A stretch of 31,088 bases of DNA from Dehalococcoidia bacterium UBA6627 (GTDB lineage Bacteria > Chloroflexota > Dehalococcoidia > UBA2979), in NCBI GenBank assembly GCA_002455955.1, contig DKLZ01000084.1:1-31088 (forward strand), in the 5' to 3' direction. Within the stretch, counting starts at the first letter, position 1. Each line of letters starts with the position of its first letter. A model generated the notes under the pieces. That model was given only the letters and a program-made list of their open reading frames with translations. It did not search any database and was not told the origin of the DNA. Positions 22,813 to 31,088 of this stretch are shown here, piece by piece. A program made the position numbers and the translations under genes.

Positions 22813-23910
22813 TTACGCTAGTTCGAGCCATCTTTTGGCGTCATCGAATGCTGCGGAAGTGCGGCGAGCAAGTATAGGCATCCTGCTACGAGTCTTAAGA
22901 TCCCAGTAGAGTTCGTATCGAGAAAAATTCATTACCCAATACCACTCGAGTATTGAAGCAAGTCGATAGTCGCGTGTTGCGGTATCTGATTTGTAATTGA
23001 AACCTAGTTCCTTTAGCGCGGTGTGGTATATCGCGATTATGTCTTCTTCGTATTTGCGGCGGTTTTCGATTGTGAAATTTAGGATTAGGAAGCGAGCGAT
23101 ATCTCTCAATGGATTATTGATTTGGCAGTTTTGCCAGTCGATAAAGTAAGGACGAGCCGTAGATCTTCTTGGGAAGATTATGTTGGCGATTTGAACATCG
23201 CCATGAGTGAGTGTTTGTGGCCCGGACGAAAGAGCGGATAACAGGTCAGAGATGTGATTCTCAAGATACTTCGAACGACTGGCGGAGTGGCGGTCGACGT
23301 GTTTGTTGAGATAGGGAGAGCTGAATATGGCAGATTCAGTGACGAAAGATTTCATATTTACGAAGGTATCGATCGATCGTGGGGCAGAAGGGACACTCCA
23401 ACAGGCCGCGTGTAGCTGAACTAGTTCTCGCAGCACTCCCTCCGTGTATTTAATGAGGATGTCTTCGGTTTGGTTATCTGCTGCCTTGGGCGTCATATCT
23501 TCCAGTAGCAGCACGTGTTCGTCAGTATCCTCACAGTACGCAGCGGCAAAGCAGCGCGGTACCGAGACATCTATCTCATGAGCGAACTTCTTGTAGAAGT
23601 GAACTTCTGTCTCGTAGCAGCTGCCGAATTCTTTACGAAGCGAGCTAGTTCTGGAGGATCTTTTCCAGATTAGAGGTGGAGCAACTCCAGTTGTTTCATC
23701 TTGGACTCGAGTAACTATTCTTAGTAACTCAGAGGACAGTGACGGGTTGTCTATCGGTCGAAAGTCAAGCGCTTCAATTCCCGCACTAAATCCATGTTTG
23801 GTAAAGATCGTCGATAACCAGGTGATGGTCATCTCATCTGGTGATGTTGGAATCGTGCCGAATGGTGGGTCAAGAGATGCCATGCTGCTTGTACTACTTA
23901 GGTAAATCAT
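22813..23910 (-). CDS. Aminoglycoside phosphotransferase-fold kinase (EcKinase/APH-like)
   Basis: The product has 365 aa. The kinase-like fold is shown by Lys83 in LIWKRS (ATP lysine), the hinge VLLLEDMTPKA (residues 133-143), the catalytic LTHGDVQIANI (His236, Asp238, Asn243) and FIDWQNCQ (Asp258 for metal). It is closest in layout to the APH and EcKinase/choline-kinase-like groups, which phosphorylate small hydroxylated molecules. No resistance role is implied: substrates in this family are diverse and unknown here. It is convergent with the metallopeptidase gene (38 nt) and 34 nt downstream of the PBP gene. No strong ribosome site is visible for the ATG at 23910; M10 is an alternative. Confidence 0.82.
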   Translation of the reverse strand: MIYLSSTSSMASLDPPFGTIPTSPDEMTITWLSTIFTKHGFSAGIEALDFRPIDNPSLSSELLRIVTRVQDETTGVAPPLIWKRSSRTSSLRKEFGSCYETEVHFYKKFAHEIDVSVPRCFAAAYCEDTDEHVLLLEDMTPKAADNQTEDILIKYTEGVLRELVQLHAACWSVPSAPRSIDTFVNMKSFVTESAIFSSPYLNKHVDRHSASRSKYLENHISDLLSALSSGPQTLTHGDVQIANIIFPRRSTARPYFIDWQNCQINNPLRDIARFLILNFTIENRRKYEEDIIAIYHTALKELGFNYKSDTATRDYRLASILEWYWVMNFSRYELYWDLKTRSRMPILARRTSAAFDDAKRWLELA

Positions 23911-23944
23911 AGCTTGTAAACATGCCGAAGGAGCTACTATCTAA

Positions 23945-26900
23945 TCAGGGCCCGTCGTTCTGTATCACTACTACGATCTGTGTTTGAGCGGTTCCCAAGA
24001 TCTCATCCTGTACTGTTACGCGAAGTGTATGCAGGCCGTTTTGGTGTTTTGTCGTGTCCCATATCGTCAGCCGGTTGTTTTGAACACCTAATGTTCGTCG
24101 ATCGATCAAAAACCAATCGACAGGAGTGAACCCTGAACCTACCTCGATCACGAATTCTTCTAATCGGGATGAGCTTATGGTTCCGACGATCTTGATTCTC
24201 CCATCGACAGCAGTTTCCGCGATTGGGCTGTGAATTTGGATCACTGGAGCTGGATTATCGGTCAAATTGTTGACAGTGTTGGCGACATTCACTGGGACTT
24301 GGTACTGACGGATTCCAAGAGTTGTGTCTTCTAGAATTACCCTGATGGTATATTCTCCGTTTGGGACGACTGCTGTGTTCCAGACCGCGAGCGATCCGGT
24401 CGCGTTTGGTTGATTCGAACTGGTAATTTGTACCCAGATATCTGGCGTTGCACCTTGCCCCCACTCCACTACATACCGAATGAATTCATCTGATTCTGCT
24501 AAGCCGGTGATCGTATAGTTACCTTGTATTTGTTCATTTGGTTGCGGATTTGTGACTAAGACTGGCAGTGGTTCGTCGCTAAGTATGGCACGTGGAGCTA
24601 AGAGGCTAAGAATCCCATTTTCGCTGGCCCATGCTTCAGGGTTCTGGTCCCAATCGTTTCCCTCTTCTATCTCTGAATCTGATTCTTCACATGCTATTTC
24701 TTGTTCCGAATCACAATCTTCTTTAGGTCCTTCTTCCCACTGCGTTCGTTCTTCCTCAGGGAAGACGAGACGTACTTCATTAGCGACGAACGTAGCTGGA
24801 GTGTTCTCGTGAGCCAATAAGCCTGTACGAGTATCGATCGGGACTGTTTGCCACCAACTATCTTCGAAGTGTTCCCGGTCTTTATGGTCACGAGGTAAGG
24901 TCGAGGCTGCGAATAGAGATGTGTACCTGTTAATTTGCGGACAGAGCTCAGACGGAAGGCGACCCGACGGCCAGCAGACTTCACGTTCGACGACTCCTGG
25001 ATTCAGGTCAAACGGTGTCGATGGAAATGCAAGGTACTCGGACGCGAAGACCATAAAAGATTTCCAAAGCCTTGCGGAGGCACCAGCTGAGCTGATGTTT
25101 TCTAAAGGTGAGTTATCCGAGTTGCCAATCCAAGCGCCACTCACCAAGTATGGTGTATAGCCGATCGTCCAAGTTTCTCCGATATCGCGAGAGTCTTCGT
25201 ACGGCTCACTTGTCCCAGTTTTTACAGCAGACGGACGATTGTCTGGTAGCGCCAGCGCGTTACAAGACGCATAGGTAAGGCATTGGTTCTCCCCATTCGA
25301 GAGGATTGAAGTTACTAACGATGGGAACTCCGGCGCGACAACCCGACGTTCCGATGATTCCTTGTACTCGTAAAGAGTTTCACCTTCTGCGTTCGTCACC
25401 TTGAGTAGCGCAACTGGTTCGAGTGTTCGTTCTCCGGGGTCCGCCTTGTTGATAACCATTTCCTGACCACGCATCACACCGTCGGCTGCGAGTACGCCGA
25501 ATGAGATAATTTGATCCAGAAGTGTGATCTCACCCCCTCCAATTGTTAGTGCGGGACCGTAGCCTGTTGAATTGTCGAGTGCGGTATGACCTAACTGCTT
25601 CATAACACTGATCGAGTTGCCTACTCCGGCGAATTGTATTGCCTTGATTGCAGGGATATTTAGTGAATTGCCTAGTGCCTCCGCAATGGTAATCGGTCCT
25701 TGAAATTGCCCAATCGGGTTGCGCGGTGAGAACTCATCTCCGGTCGAGGCGTCGATGATCGTGTACGGTGCGTCAATGATTGCGGTGCCAGTGCCCCATC
25801 CTTGCATGAATGCAGTCATGTAGGTGAATGGTTTGAGCGTAGAGCCAGGAGAGTTCGGAGCAATGGCGTTATCGTTACGCCCTTCGATATCTTTTCTGAA
25901 GTAGTCTCGACTACCGATGTAGACAAGAATCTGTCCGGTCGCAACATCCATTGCTACGAAGGCACCGTTCTCAGCGTTAGAAACTTCTGTAACTTTTTGG
26001 ATCTCCTGTTCGAGGACCCGTTGTGCTTCTCTCTGTAAATTCATGTCTATCGTTGTGGTCACGTCGAGTCCGTCTGCTACTAAAGATCTTTCTCCGAAGC
26101 GAGCTCGGATCTCCTCGGCGATACGACCTAAGACCCAGTGTGGTGCTTGGATATCGAATCGGTTTGGCTTAAATTCTATAGGTGCTGATCGAGCTTCTTC
26201 GGCTTCCGCGATGGTGATTACTCCCCGCTCAACCATTAAGTCGAGTACCTGGCCCTGACGGATTGATGGAGGGCTGTCGAACGGTAGCTGACCGCTAGTT
26301 GGATCAATGTAACTGAAAGGGTAATAGAGTCCTGGGCGTTGCGGGATACCGGCGAGTAGAGCTCCTTCAGCGAGTGATAGTTCGGCAGCGGTCTTTCCGA
26401 AGTAGCCTTGTGATGCTGCTTCGATGCCAGTGTAGATCCCACCATAAGAAATAGAGTTGAGATACCAACTCAGGATTTGGTTCTTCTCATATGAATTTGT
26501 GAGTTCGAGGGCGATTACAGTTTCTAAAACCTTGCGATCGATCGAGCGCTCGGCTCGTTCATCAAGTGGAATGTATACGTTCTTCGCAAGCTGCTGCGTA
26601 ATTGATGATCCTCCTGACCCTTCGAGGAAGTCACCGCCGTAAGGAGTGAGATTCTCAATTGCTGCGCGAGCGAGCCCGCGACTGTTCAAACCATTGTTTT
26701 CGTAGAAGGAAGGGTCCTCAACGGAGATAGTCGCGAGGATGAGCCACTCTGAGATCTGCTCGATAGGAACAGGCCGACGTAAACCCGTAAATTCGTCAAC
26801 GAATTCATATAGAAGTTCACCATTTCGGTCGTAAATGCGAGCGCCGCCGCTAGGGAGTTGAGCGATCAGTTCTTCAGGTGGGACCACTGACTCAGCTATC

Positions 26901-27091
26901 TCGTTGTATCGATTGAAGCCATAGATTGCTACACCACCAGCCGTTGTGCTGCTGATCAGCATTACAAAAAGGAGCATCGCTACGAGTATGATAAGAATCT
27001 TCGAGCGAGGTTTTTTCTGATTGTTACCTGCCGCTAGTTCGGCGCGAGCACGAACTCGGCTACGAATCATAACTCGGCGAGCTCTGGTCAC
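23945..27091 (-). CDS. Class A penicillin-binding protein (transglycosylase/transpeptidase) with C-terminal Ig-like repeats
   Basis: The product has 1048 aa. A short basic tail and a membrane helix (31-53) lead to a GT51 glycosyltransferase domain, with catalytic Glu125 in SVEDPSFYENNG and GGSSITQQLAKN at 160-171. The transpeptidase domain has Ser417 and Lys420 (SPGSTLKPF), SLN at 476-478 and KTGTS at 624-628. It polymerises and cross-links peptidoglycan outside the membrane. An acidic Glu/Asp-rich linker (about 770-825) precedes two homologous repeats (841-946 and 947-1048), each with a PxPVxxxxP start, a W.QI/W.LI segment and a NG-x-(Y/H)T-(I/L)-RV end. The start is GTG 27091 with GGAGGAG 4-6 nt upstream. 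It follows the methyltransferase by 22 nt and precedes the kinase by 34 nt, so an operon is likely. Confidence 0.94.
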   Translation of the reverse strand: MTRARRVMIRSRVRARAELAAGNNQKKPRSKILIILVAMLLFVMLISSTTAGGVAIYGFNRYNEIAESVVPPEELIAQLPSGGARIYDRNGELLYEFVDEFTGLRRPVPIEQISEWLILATISVEDPSFYENNGLNSRGLARAAIENLTPYGGDFLEGSGGSSITQQLAKNVYIPLDERAERSIDRKVLETVIALELTNSYEKNQILSWYLNSISYGGIYTGIEAASQGYFGKTAAELSLAEGALLAGIPQRPGLYYPFSYIDPTSGQLPFDSPPSIRQGQVLDLMVERGVITIAEAEEARSAPIEFKPNRFDIQAPHWVLGRIAEEIRARFGERSLVADGLDVTTTIDMNLQREAQRVLEQEIQKVTEVSNAENGAFVAMDVATGQILVYIGSRDYFRKDIEGRNDNAIAPNSPGSTLKPFTYMTAFMQGWGTGTAIIDAPYTIIDASTGDEFSPRNPIGQFQGPITIAEALGNSLNIPAIKAIQFAGVGNSISVMKQLGHTALDNSTGYGPALTIGGGEITLLDQIISFGVLAADGVMRGQEMVINKADPGERTLEPVALLKVTNAEGETLYEYKESSERRVVAPEFPSLVTSILSNGENQCLTYASCNALALPDNRPSAVKTGTSEPYEDSRDIGETWTIGYTPYLVSGAWIGNSDNSPLENISSAGASARLWKSFMVFASEYLAFPSTPFDLNPGVVEREVCWPSGRLPSELCPQINRYTSLFAASTLPRDHKDREHFEDSWWQTVPIDTRTGLLAHENTPATFVANEVRLVFPEEERTQWEEGPKEDCDSEQEIACEESDSEIEEGNDWDQNPEAWASENGILSLLAPRAILSDEPLPVLVTNPQPNEQIQGNYTITGLAESDEFIRYVVEWGQGATPDIWVQITSSNQPNATGSLAVWNTAVVPNGEYTIRVILEDTTLGIRQYQVPVNVANTVNNLTDNPAPVIQIHSPIAETAVDGRIKIVGTISSSRLEEFVIEVGSGFTPVDWFLIDRRTLGVQNNRLTIWDTTKHQNGLHTLRVTVQDEILGTAQTQIVVVIQNDGP

Positions 27092-27113
27092 TGGACTCCT
27101 CCGATGCCGAGGC

Positions 27114-27965
27114 TCATGTGCAGTCCGTCTCTCTTACCTCTTGAGTTTGAGAGGAATGTTTTCTTACAGGGTGTCGACGCAGGATGACAAAATGTGAGAG
27201 CCCAAATCGTCCTAAGTAATTTCCTTCCGCCCAATACGATATTGCGCGAACGATTTGGGCTAATCTAGGCCATCGAGCGGCGATGTTGTCGTAGCCTGCG
27301 AACACATATCCGTGGTGAATAATTTCCAGATCGATACCTTTGATCAGTCGGCTCCAGTCACTTTGCTTATAGACTCGCGCGTGTGGCACTAGTCGGTTTC
27401 GTAGTGAGCGTGGTAGCCAATTAATCAATGGTATGTTGCCGAAGATATAGCGCTTACCGAGGTAGATGCCATGAGTTTCGAAGGGATATAGCTTGTTTGG
27501 AGCGAAGATCACACAGTGTCCATTGTCTCTTAATGTTCGAGAAACTTCGGAAAGTGTGGCCTGATCGTTATCGACGTGTTCGATTACCTCGTTTAGTACA
27601 ACCACGTCTAGTGATTCATTTTTGAACGGGAGAGTTTCACCGGCACCAGCCAGAAACTGAGGATGCTCCCGATGCGCAATCCCTGATCGTTTACATGCTT
27701 CCCTTAATCTCACTAGATCGATGTCGAGCCCGATGCTTTTGGCCCCTTTTCGTTCGAACGCGCGCACATATTCACCAACTCCACAGCCAAGGTCCAGTGC
27801 TCGACTGTTCTCAAGCTTAACGTAACGCTCGATGAGCGCTAGACGCCTTTCCTGTCCGAAGCGCCAAACAAAGCTTGGATTGCCGAGGCGAGCAGCATCC
27901 GGCTCTGTGCGGTGCGTCTCGCGCTCTGGAATCACGTCGCCGCTATCGTTGGGCTTGTTCGTCAA
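27114..27965 (-). CDS. Class I SAM-dependent methyltransferase
   Basis: The product has 283 aa. SAM motif I is ALDLGCGVGEYV (56-67), followed by SIGLDIDLVRLREA (motif II acidic loop), LPFKNESLDVVVLNEVIEHV (motif IV/post I) and CVIFAPNKLYPFE. This is the Methyltransf_11/25 layout; the substrate is unknown. The start is TTG at 27965 with GGGGT about 8 nt upstream (AAGGGGTAAAG). Its C-terminal 80 residues, with GYDNIAARWPRLAQ and ILRRHP, look family-specific. It sits 22 nt before the PBP gene and could modify an envelope sugar or lipid, which is inference only. It is divergent from gatC. Confidence 0.87.
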   Translation of the reverse strand: MTNKPNDSGDVIPERETHRTEPDAARLGNPSFVWRFGQERRLALIERYVKLENSRALDLGCGVGEYVRAFERKGAKSIGLDIDLVRLREACKRSGIAHREHPQFLAGAGETLPFKNESLDVVVLNEVIEHVDNDQATLSEVSRTLRDNGHCVIFAPNKLYPFETHGIYLGKRYIFGNIPLINWLPRSLRNRLVPHARVYKQSDWSRLIKGIDLEIIHHGYVFAGYDNIAARWPRLAQIVRAISYWAEGNYLGRFGLSHFVILRRHPVRKHSSQTQEVRETDCT

Positions 27966-28292
27966 GAACTTTACCCCTTAGATCACGTGGGAAGACCCCA
28001 CTTCGAGGTACTCGCTGTCCTCGAATACCAAGCATGAATTTGATCGTACGTGCCTAGATGCTATCGAGTCGAATCCACTCTTGGGAGTACTTGCTTCCTG
28101 TAACCTTAGAAGGTTGGAAAGTTAGGGCGGTGGTTTGGTTGAAAGAGCCTACCTATAGTAGAGATTAGTCGGATACAGATATTCATCTGATTCCCCAGTG
28201 ATATGAGCGAACGCTTGTAAAATAGAGCGCGAGCATTGCAGGATTCTCACATATTTTGACCATGACTACCGATACTGATTCCGGAGGCCGTG
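27966..28292. other. Divergent intergenic region before gatC
   Basis: This 327-nt spacer lies between the minus-strand methyltransferase and plus-strand gatC. It holds a 14-nt palindrome AACCTT-AG-AAGGTT (28102-28115) and a TAAAAT box at 28218-28223 with no good -35 at 15-19 nt upstream. I find no gene, tRNA or clear terminator. Both flanking genes need promoters here. Confidence 0.4.
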
Positions 28293-28580
28293 ATGTCTCT
28301 CTCTATTGATGAAGTCAAACACATAGCGCGGCTTGCTCGTGTGAACCTTTCTGATGCGGAAGTTACTTGGATGCATGATCAGCTAGCATCGATTCTTGAC
28401 CATTTTGAAATGCTCAGTGAAATCGACACAGATGAGGTTCCACCGACAGCGCAAAGTTTCGAGTTGACTAATGTCGACCGGCCAGACATCGCAGGAGCTT
28501 CGATCGCTAGAGATAGCGCCCTCGCAGGAGCTCCGAGGCAAGAAGATGGATACTATCGAGTACGTGCGGTGTTGGACTGA
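28293..28580 (+). CDS. gatC: Aspartyl/glutamyl-tRNA amidotransferase subunit C
   Basis: The product has 95 aa. It opens SLSIDEVKHIARLARVNLSDAE and ends YYRVRAVLD, the usual GatC start (VxxxAxLARLxLxxxE) and a C-terminal FRVP.VL-like end. GatC clasps GatA and GatB in the GatCAB complex that converts Glu-tRNA(Gln) and Asp-tRNA(Asn) to amidated forms. I chose ATG 28293 because GGAGG lies 5 nt upstream; the GTG at 28290 is too close. Its stop overlaps gatA by 1 nt (TGATG), so the pair is translationally coupled. GatB is not in the window. Confidence 0.95.
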   Translation: MSLSIDEVKHIARLARVNLSDAEVTWMHDQLASILDHFEMLSEIDTDEVPPTAQSFELTNVDRPDIAGASIARDSALAGAPRQEDGYYRVRAVLD

Positions 28581-30061
28581 TGGACTCCGCAGTTCCTGAG
28601 ATTGATCTCAATCGTACAGCTCGCGAACATGCTGCCGCGCTTCGTGTTGGTGAGTACACATCTAGACAACTAACAGAAGCGACATTGTCTCAGATTCGAT
28701 CTGAGCAGGATTTGTTTAATACTTACATAACGATTACCGAAGAGCTTGCGTTGCAGCAGGCAGAAGCTGCCGACGATCGACTTTCTACAGGCGAGGGTGA
28801 TCCTCTCACAGGAGTACCTATTGGTGTGAAAGATTTGCTTTCTACGAAGGGGATTCCGACATCGGCTGGGTCACGAATGCTCGAAGGTTACCGACCGACT
28901 TTTAATTGCACTGTCGTTGATCGCTTGCAACAGAGTGGTGCGGTGATAGTTGGTAAAACGAATCTAGATGAGTTTGCTATGGGTTCCTCAAACGAGCACT
29001 CTGCTTTCGGTCCAGTTCGTAATCCGTGGGATACCACACGTGTTCCGGGAGGTTCGTCGGGTGGTTCTGCTGCTACGGTTGCTGCTCGAGGTGTGCCGCT
29101 TTCTCTTGGAACGGATACTGGTGGCTCGATCCGGCAGCCAGCGGCTTTGTGTGGTGTCGTTGGATTGAAGCCGACATATGGTCGTGTGAGCCGTTATGGC
29201 GTGATTGCGTTTGCATCATCGCTGGAGCAAGTGGGTCCTTTCGGCCGAGACGTGCACGATGTTGCTGATCTTCTTACCACTATCGCAGGACAGGACTCTT
29301 TGGATTCGACCACCGTGCCAGAACCGGTTCCCGATTATAAGGCAGGTTTCGAGCGCGGCTTTGAAGGTTTGCGAGTAGGTGTTCCGGCCGAATTTTTCGG
29401 TAGTGGGCTTGATGAGAGCGTCCGCAGTGTCGTTGAAACGGCGATTGAACGTTTCGAGACGGCCGGTGCATCGATAGACCGTTCGGTTGAAATTCCAACC
29501 GTACAGGCTGCGCTGCCAGCCTATTACATCATCGCGCCTTCTGAGGCCTCAGCAAATCTTGCCCGCTATGACGGAGTGAAGTACGGGTACAGTTTTAAGG
29601 ACGGAGAGTCAGTTGACGAAGAGATGTCGATGACTCGCGGTTATGGTTTTGGCGATGAAGTAAAACGTCGAATTATGATTGGTACATATGCGCTATCCGC
29701 TGGTTATTACGATGCCTACTACCTAAAGGCACAGAAAGTTCGAACATTGATCCGTCAAGAGTTTGCAATGGCACTTAGCAAATGTGATTTACTGCTGACT
29801 CCGACTACACCTTCTGTTGCCTTTGCACTCGGGGAGAAAATTGAAGCCCCATACGAAATGTATTTGAGCGACCTTTACACTTTGCCGGTGAACATTGCAG
29901 GTAATCCGGCGATCAGCGTGCCATGTGGATTCGTTCAAGGACTACCTGTTGGGTTGCATTTAATCGGTCGACCTTTTGATGAAGCGACTTTACTGCGGGC
30001 GGCGAATGCTTATCAGGAAGAAACCCATTGGCATGAACAAGCTCCGCAGTCTAAGTATTAG
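28580..30061 (+). CDS. gatA: Aspartyl/glutamyl-tRNA amidotransferase subunit A
   Basis: The product has 493 aa, the normal length. The amidase-signature triad is Lys84 (GVPIGVKDLLSTKG), Ser159 (VPGGSSGGSA) and Ser183 (DTGGSIRQPA). These spacings (75 and 24) equal those of S. aureus GatA as I recall. GatA hydrolyses glutamine and delivers ammonia to the GatB kinase site. Substrate-site residues (MYLSDLYTLPVNIAGNPAIS) are also present. It starts at ATG 28580 inside the gatC stop codon. A weak 5-bp inverted repeat (ACCGA / TCGGT, about 30119-30136) after the gene is not enough to call a terminator. Confidence 0.97.
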   Translation: MDSAVPEIDLNRTAREHAAALRVGEYTSRQLTEATLSQIRSEQDLFNTYITITEELALQQAEAADDRLSTGEGDPLTGVPIGVKDLLSTKGIPTSAGSRMLEGYRPTFNCTVVDRLQQSGAVIVGKTNLDEFAMGSSNEHSAFGPVRNPWDTTRVPGGSSGGSAATVAARGVPLSLGTDTGGSIRQPAALCGVVGLKPTYGRVSRYGVIAFASSLEQVGPFGRDVHDVADLLTTIAGQDSLDSTTVPEPVPDYKAGFERGFEGLRVGVPAEFFGSGLDESVRSVVETAIERFETAGASIDRSVEIPTVQAALPAYYIIAPSEASANLARYDGVKYGYSFKDGESVDEEMSMTRGYGFGDEVKRRIMIGTYALSAGYYDAYYLKAQKVRTLIRQEFAMALSKCDLLLTPTTPSVAFALGEKIEAPYEMYLSDLYTLPVNIAGNPAISVPCGFVQGLPVGLHLIGRPFDEATLLRAANAYQEETHWHEQAPQSKY

Positions 30062-30159
30062 CAGTTGAATCCAGTTCGAGATCAACAAGCGGTCGTTGTA
30101 CAGCTATAGCACCAGTGAACCGATCTAGAGTTCGGTGATTTCTCTGCTAATCTTCGTTG

Positions 30160-30882
30160 ATGAGCACGAACTGCTGCGAAAACAATGGCAAGTCGATGTC
30201 GGCGTTTGACGCTAGTGATGATCTGACACTCTCTATTCTCGGTGTTCGTACCGCACCTGGCGACCTTGCCGGCGAGATGAAAGTTGAACTCAACACCACA
30301 CGTGGGGAAATCAAGACGCATTTTCGTCCGTGTGAAGGTACGACGGGATGTGTCATTTTCCTTGGTGGAGCTGGTGGAGGCGTTGCTGGACCGGCAAACC
30401 GTGTGTATGAGCGTATCACTGAGGAACTGATCGCTGCAGGCGTAAGTTCACTACGCGTTGAATATCGTCAACCAGGGGAGTTCGAGGAGTCTGTGGTTGA
30501 TGCACTTGCAGGAGCGTCGTTCTTGAAGGGGATTGGTGCTGGTGAAGTAGTGGTTGTCGGGCACTCGTTTGGTGGTGCTGTAGCCATTAAATCTGGTGAG
30601 TTATCTCAGCTCATCACTGGAGTCGTCGCAATTTCATCTCAAAGATTTGGCACGCAAACTGTAGAAAAATTAAAAAAGCCGCTGTTGCTGATTCATGGTT
30701 CAAAAGATGAAATCTTGGATATGGCAGCTTCAGAGGATATCTTCCAACGTGCGAGTCAACCGAAGAGACTTGAGATTCTCGACGGAGCAGGGCATGGTTT
30801 GATGGAAGTAGCTGATAGAGTTCAAGATCTGATAACGAATTTCATCACCATGTCAGTGGGTGGATCTAATAGTGATCAGTGA
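30160..30882 (+). CDS. Alpha/beta hydrolase
   Basis: The product has 240 aa. The fold is shown by VIFLGGAGGG, followed by the nucleophile elbow VVGHSFGGAVA (Ser136), LLLIHGSKDEIL (Asp183) and GAGHGLMEV (His212). It is a small soluble esterase-like or dienelactone-hydrolase-like enzyme of unknown substrate. The first 45 residues, including NCCENN (Cys5 and Cys6), do not look like a signal peptide. The start is uncertain because TTG 30157, ATG 30160 and M13 all lack good ribosome sites; I use 30160. It follows gatA by 98 nt and may be in the same transcript. Confidence 0.85.
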   Translation: MSTNCCENNGKSMSAFDASDDLTLSILGVRTAPGDLAGEMKVELNTTRGEIKTHFRPCEGTTGCVIFLGGAGGGVAGPANRVYERITEELIAAGVSSLRVEYRQPGEFEESVVDALAGASFLKGIGAGEVVVVGHSFGGAVAIKSGELSQLITGVVAISSQRFGTQTVEKLKKPLLLIHGSKDEILDMAASEDIFQRASQPKRLEILDGAGHGLMEVADRVQDLITNFITMSVGGSNSDQ

Positions 30883-30971
30883 GTTCTAGTTAATGTGCTT
30901 GGGCGTATCATGTTGATCACTTGATATGAATATGAAGAGGTCAATAAAGCGAGATATGACGGGCAGTCGCC

Positions 30972-30977
30972 TATAAT
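30972..30977 (+). promoter_or_regulatory. Candidate -10 box for a gene beyond the right edge
   Basis: TATAAT at 30972-30977 matches the sigma-70 -10 consensus. The -35 region is weak. A purine-rich run (GAGGGGGAG, about 31077-31085) at the very end resembles a ribosome site, so a plus-strand gene probably starts just past 31088. The remaining 206 nt (30883-31088) hold no other convincing gene. Confidence 0.35.
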
Positions 30978-31088
30978 CCAAAATGAGGAGATGGCGCGTT
31001 TAGATACTTGTGACGCCTTCTATGGTTTGTGAAATAAATAGTAAGAGCTTCGTGTCGATATGAGATTTTGAGAACAGAGGGGGAGAAG

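Noticed and set aside
22813..23910. Antibiotic resistance gene
   Set aside because: The fold resembles aminoglycoside phosphotransferases, but this superfamily covers many substrates and no resistance context or mobile element is nearby.
1..31088. CRISPR array, insertion sequence, prophage or tRNA
   Set aside because: I found no periodic direct repeats, transposase-like frames, integrase or cloverleaf-like sequences by eye. Short inverted repeats present are isolated. A covariance search was not possible.

Overview
The window is ordinary, gene-dense bacterial chromosome. I see no insertion sequence, prophage, CRISPR array, tRNA or rRNA. Most genes lie on the minus strand in tightly spaced runs, often with GGAG-type ribosome sites and GTG or TTG starts. 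The gene content points to an uncultured Chloroflexota-type bacterium, possibly a SAR202/Dehalococcoidia-like lineage. Reasons are a malyl-CoA lyase very close to the Chloroflexus enzyme as I remember it, an LLM-class flavin oxidoreductase, a mycothiol-isomerase/DinB-like protein, and a class A penicillin-binding protein with C-terminal Ig-like repeats. This placement is inference and no database was searched.

Layout. 1-1304 (minus): a DinB/MDMPI-like protein cut by the window edge, and an orotate phosphoribosyltransferase-like gene. 1855-2190 (plus): a single-domain rhodanese. 2413-6336 (minus): NuoI-like ferredoxin, NuoG-like iron-sulfur/molybdopterin-fold protein, and a Lon-substrate-binding-domain protein. 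6731-7720 (plus): LLM oxidoreductase, meeting a convergent PhzF-like gene at a perfect hairpin. 7740-12825 (minus): a probable operon of a small membrane protein, PlsY-like, SirB1-like, MidA-like methyltransferase, IscU-like, MocA-like and PhzF-like genes. 13012-14295 (minus) is a lipoprotein, divergent from a plus-strand aquaporin that ends at a strong terminator.

15257-19945 (minus) is the most metabolically informative block: malyl-CoA lyase, both subunits of a SucCD/MtkAB-type CoA ligase, two ferredoxins and dUTPase. Together the first three would turn malate, CoA and nucleotide triphosphate into acetyl-CoA and glyoxylate, or run the lyase in reverse. 20027-21567 (minus) is a pair of unassigned membrane proteins, divergent from a membrane-anchored HExxH protein (21641-22774). 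22813-27965 (minus) holds an APH-fold kinase, a class A PBP and a methyltransferase. 28293-30882 (plus) holds gatC, gatA and an alpha/beta hydrolase. A TATAAT box and a purine-rich ribosome site at the right edge suggest another plus-strand gene starting just outside.

The main surprises are several housekeeping-family proteins with altered active sites: an IscU-like protein with one of three ligand cysteines, a PlsY-like protein with all three motifs changed, and a PyrE-like protein without the catalytic-loop lysines. Others are a NuoG-like protein with an extra cysteine module, a MidA gene whose conserved N-terminus has no standard start codon, and a bacterial aquaporin with a plant-TIP-like selectivity filter.
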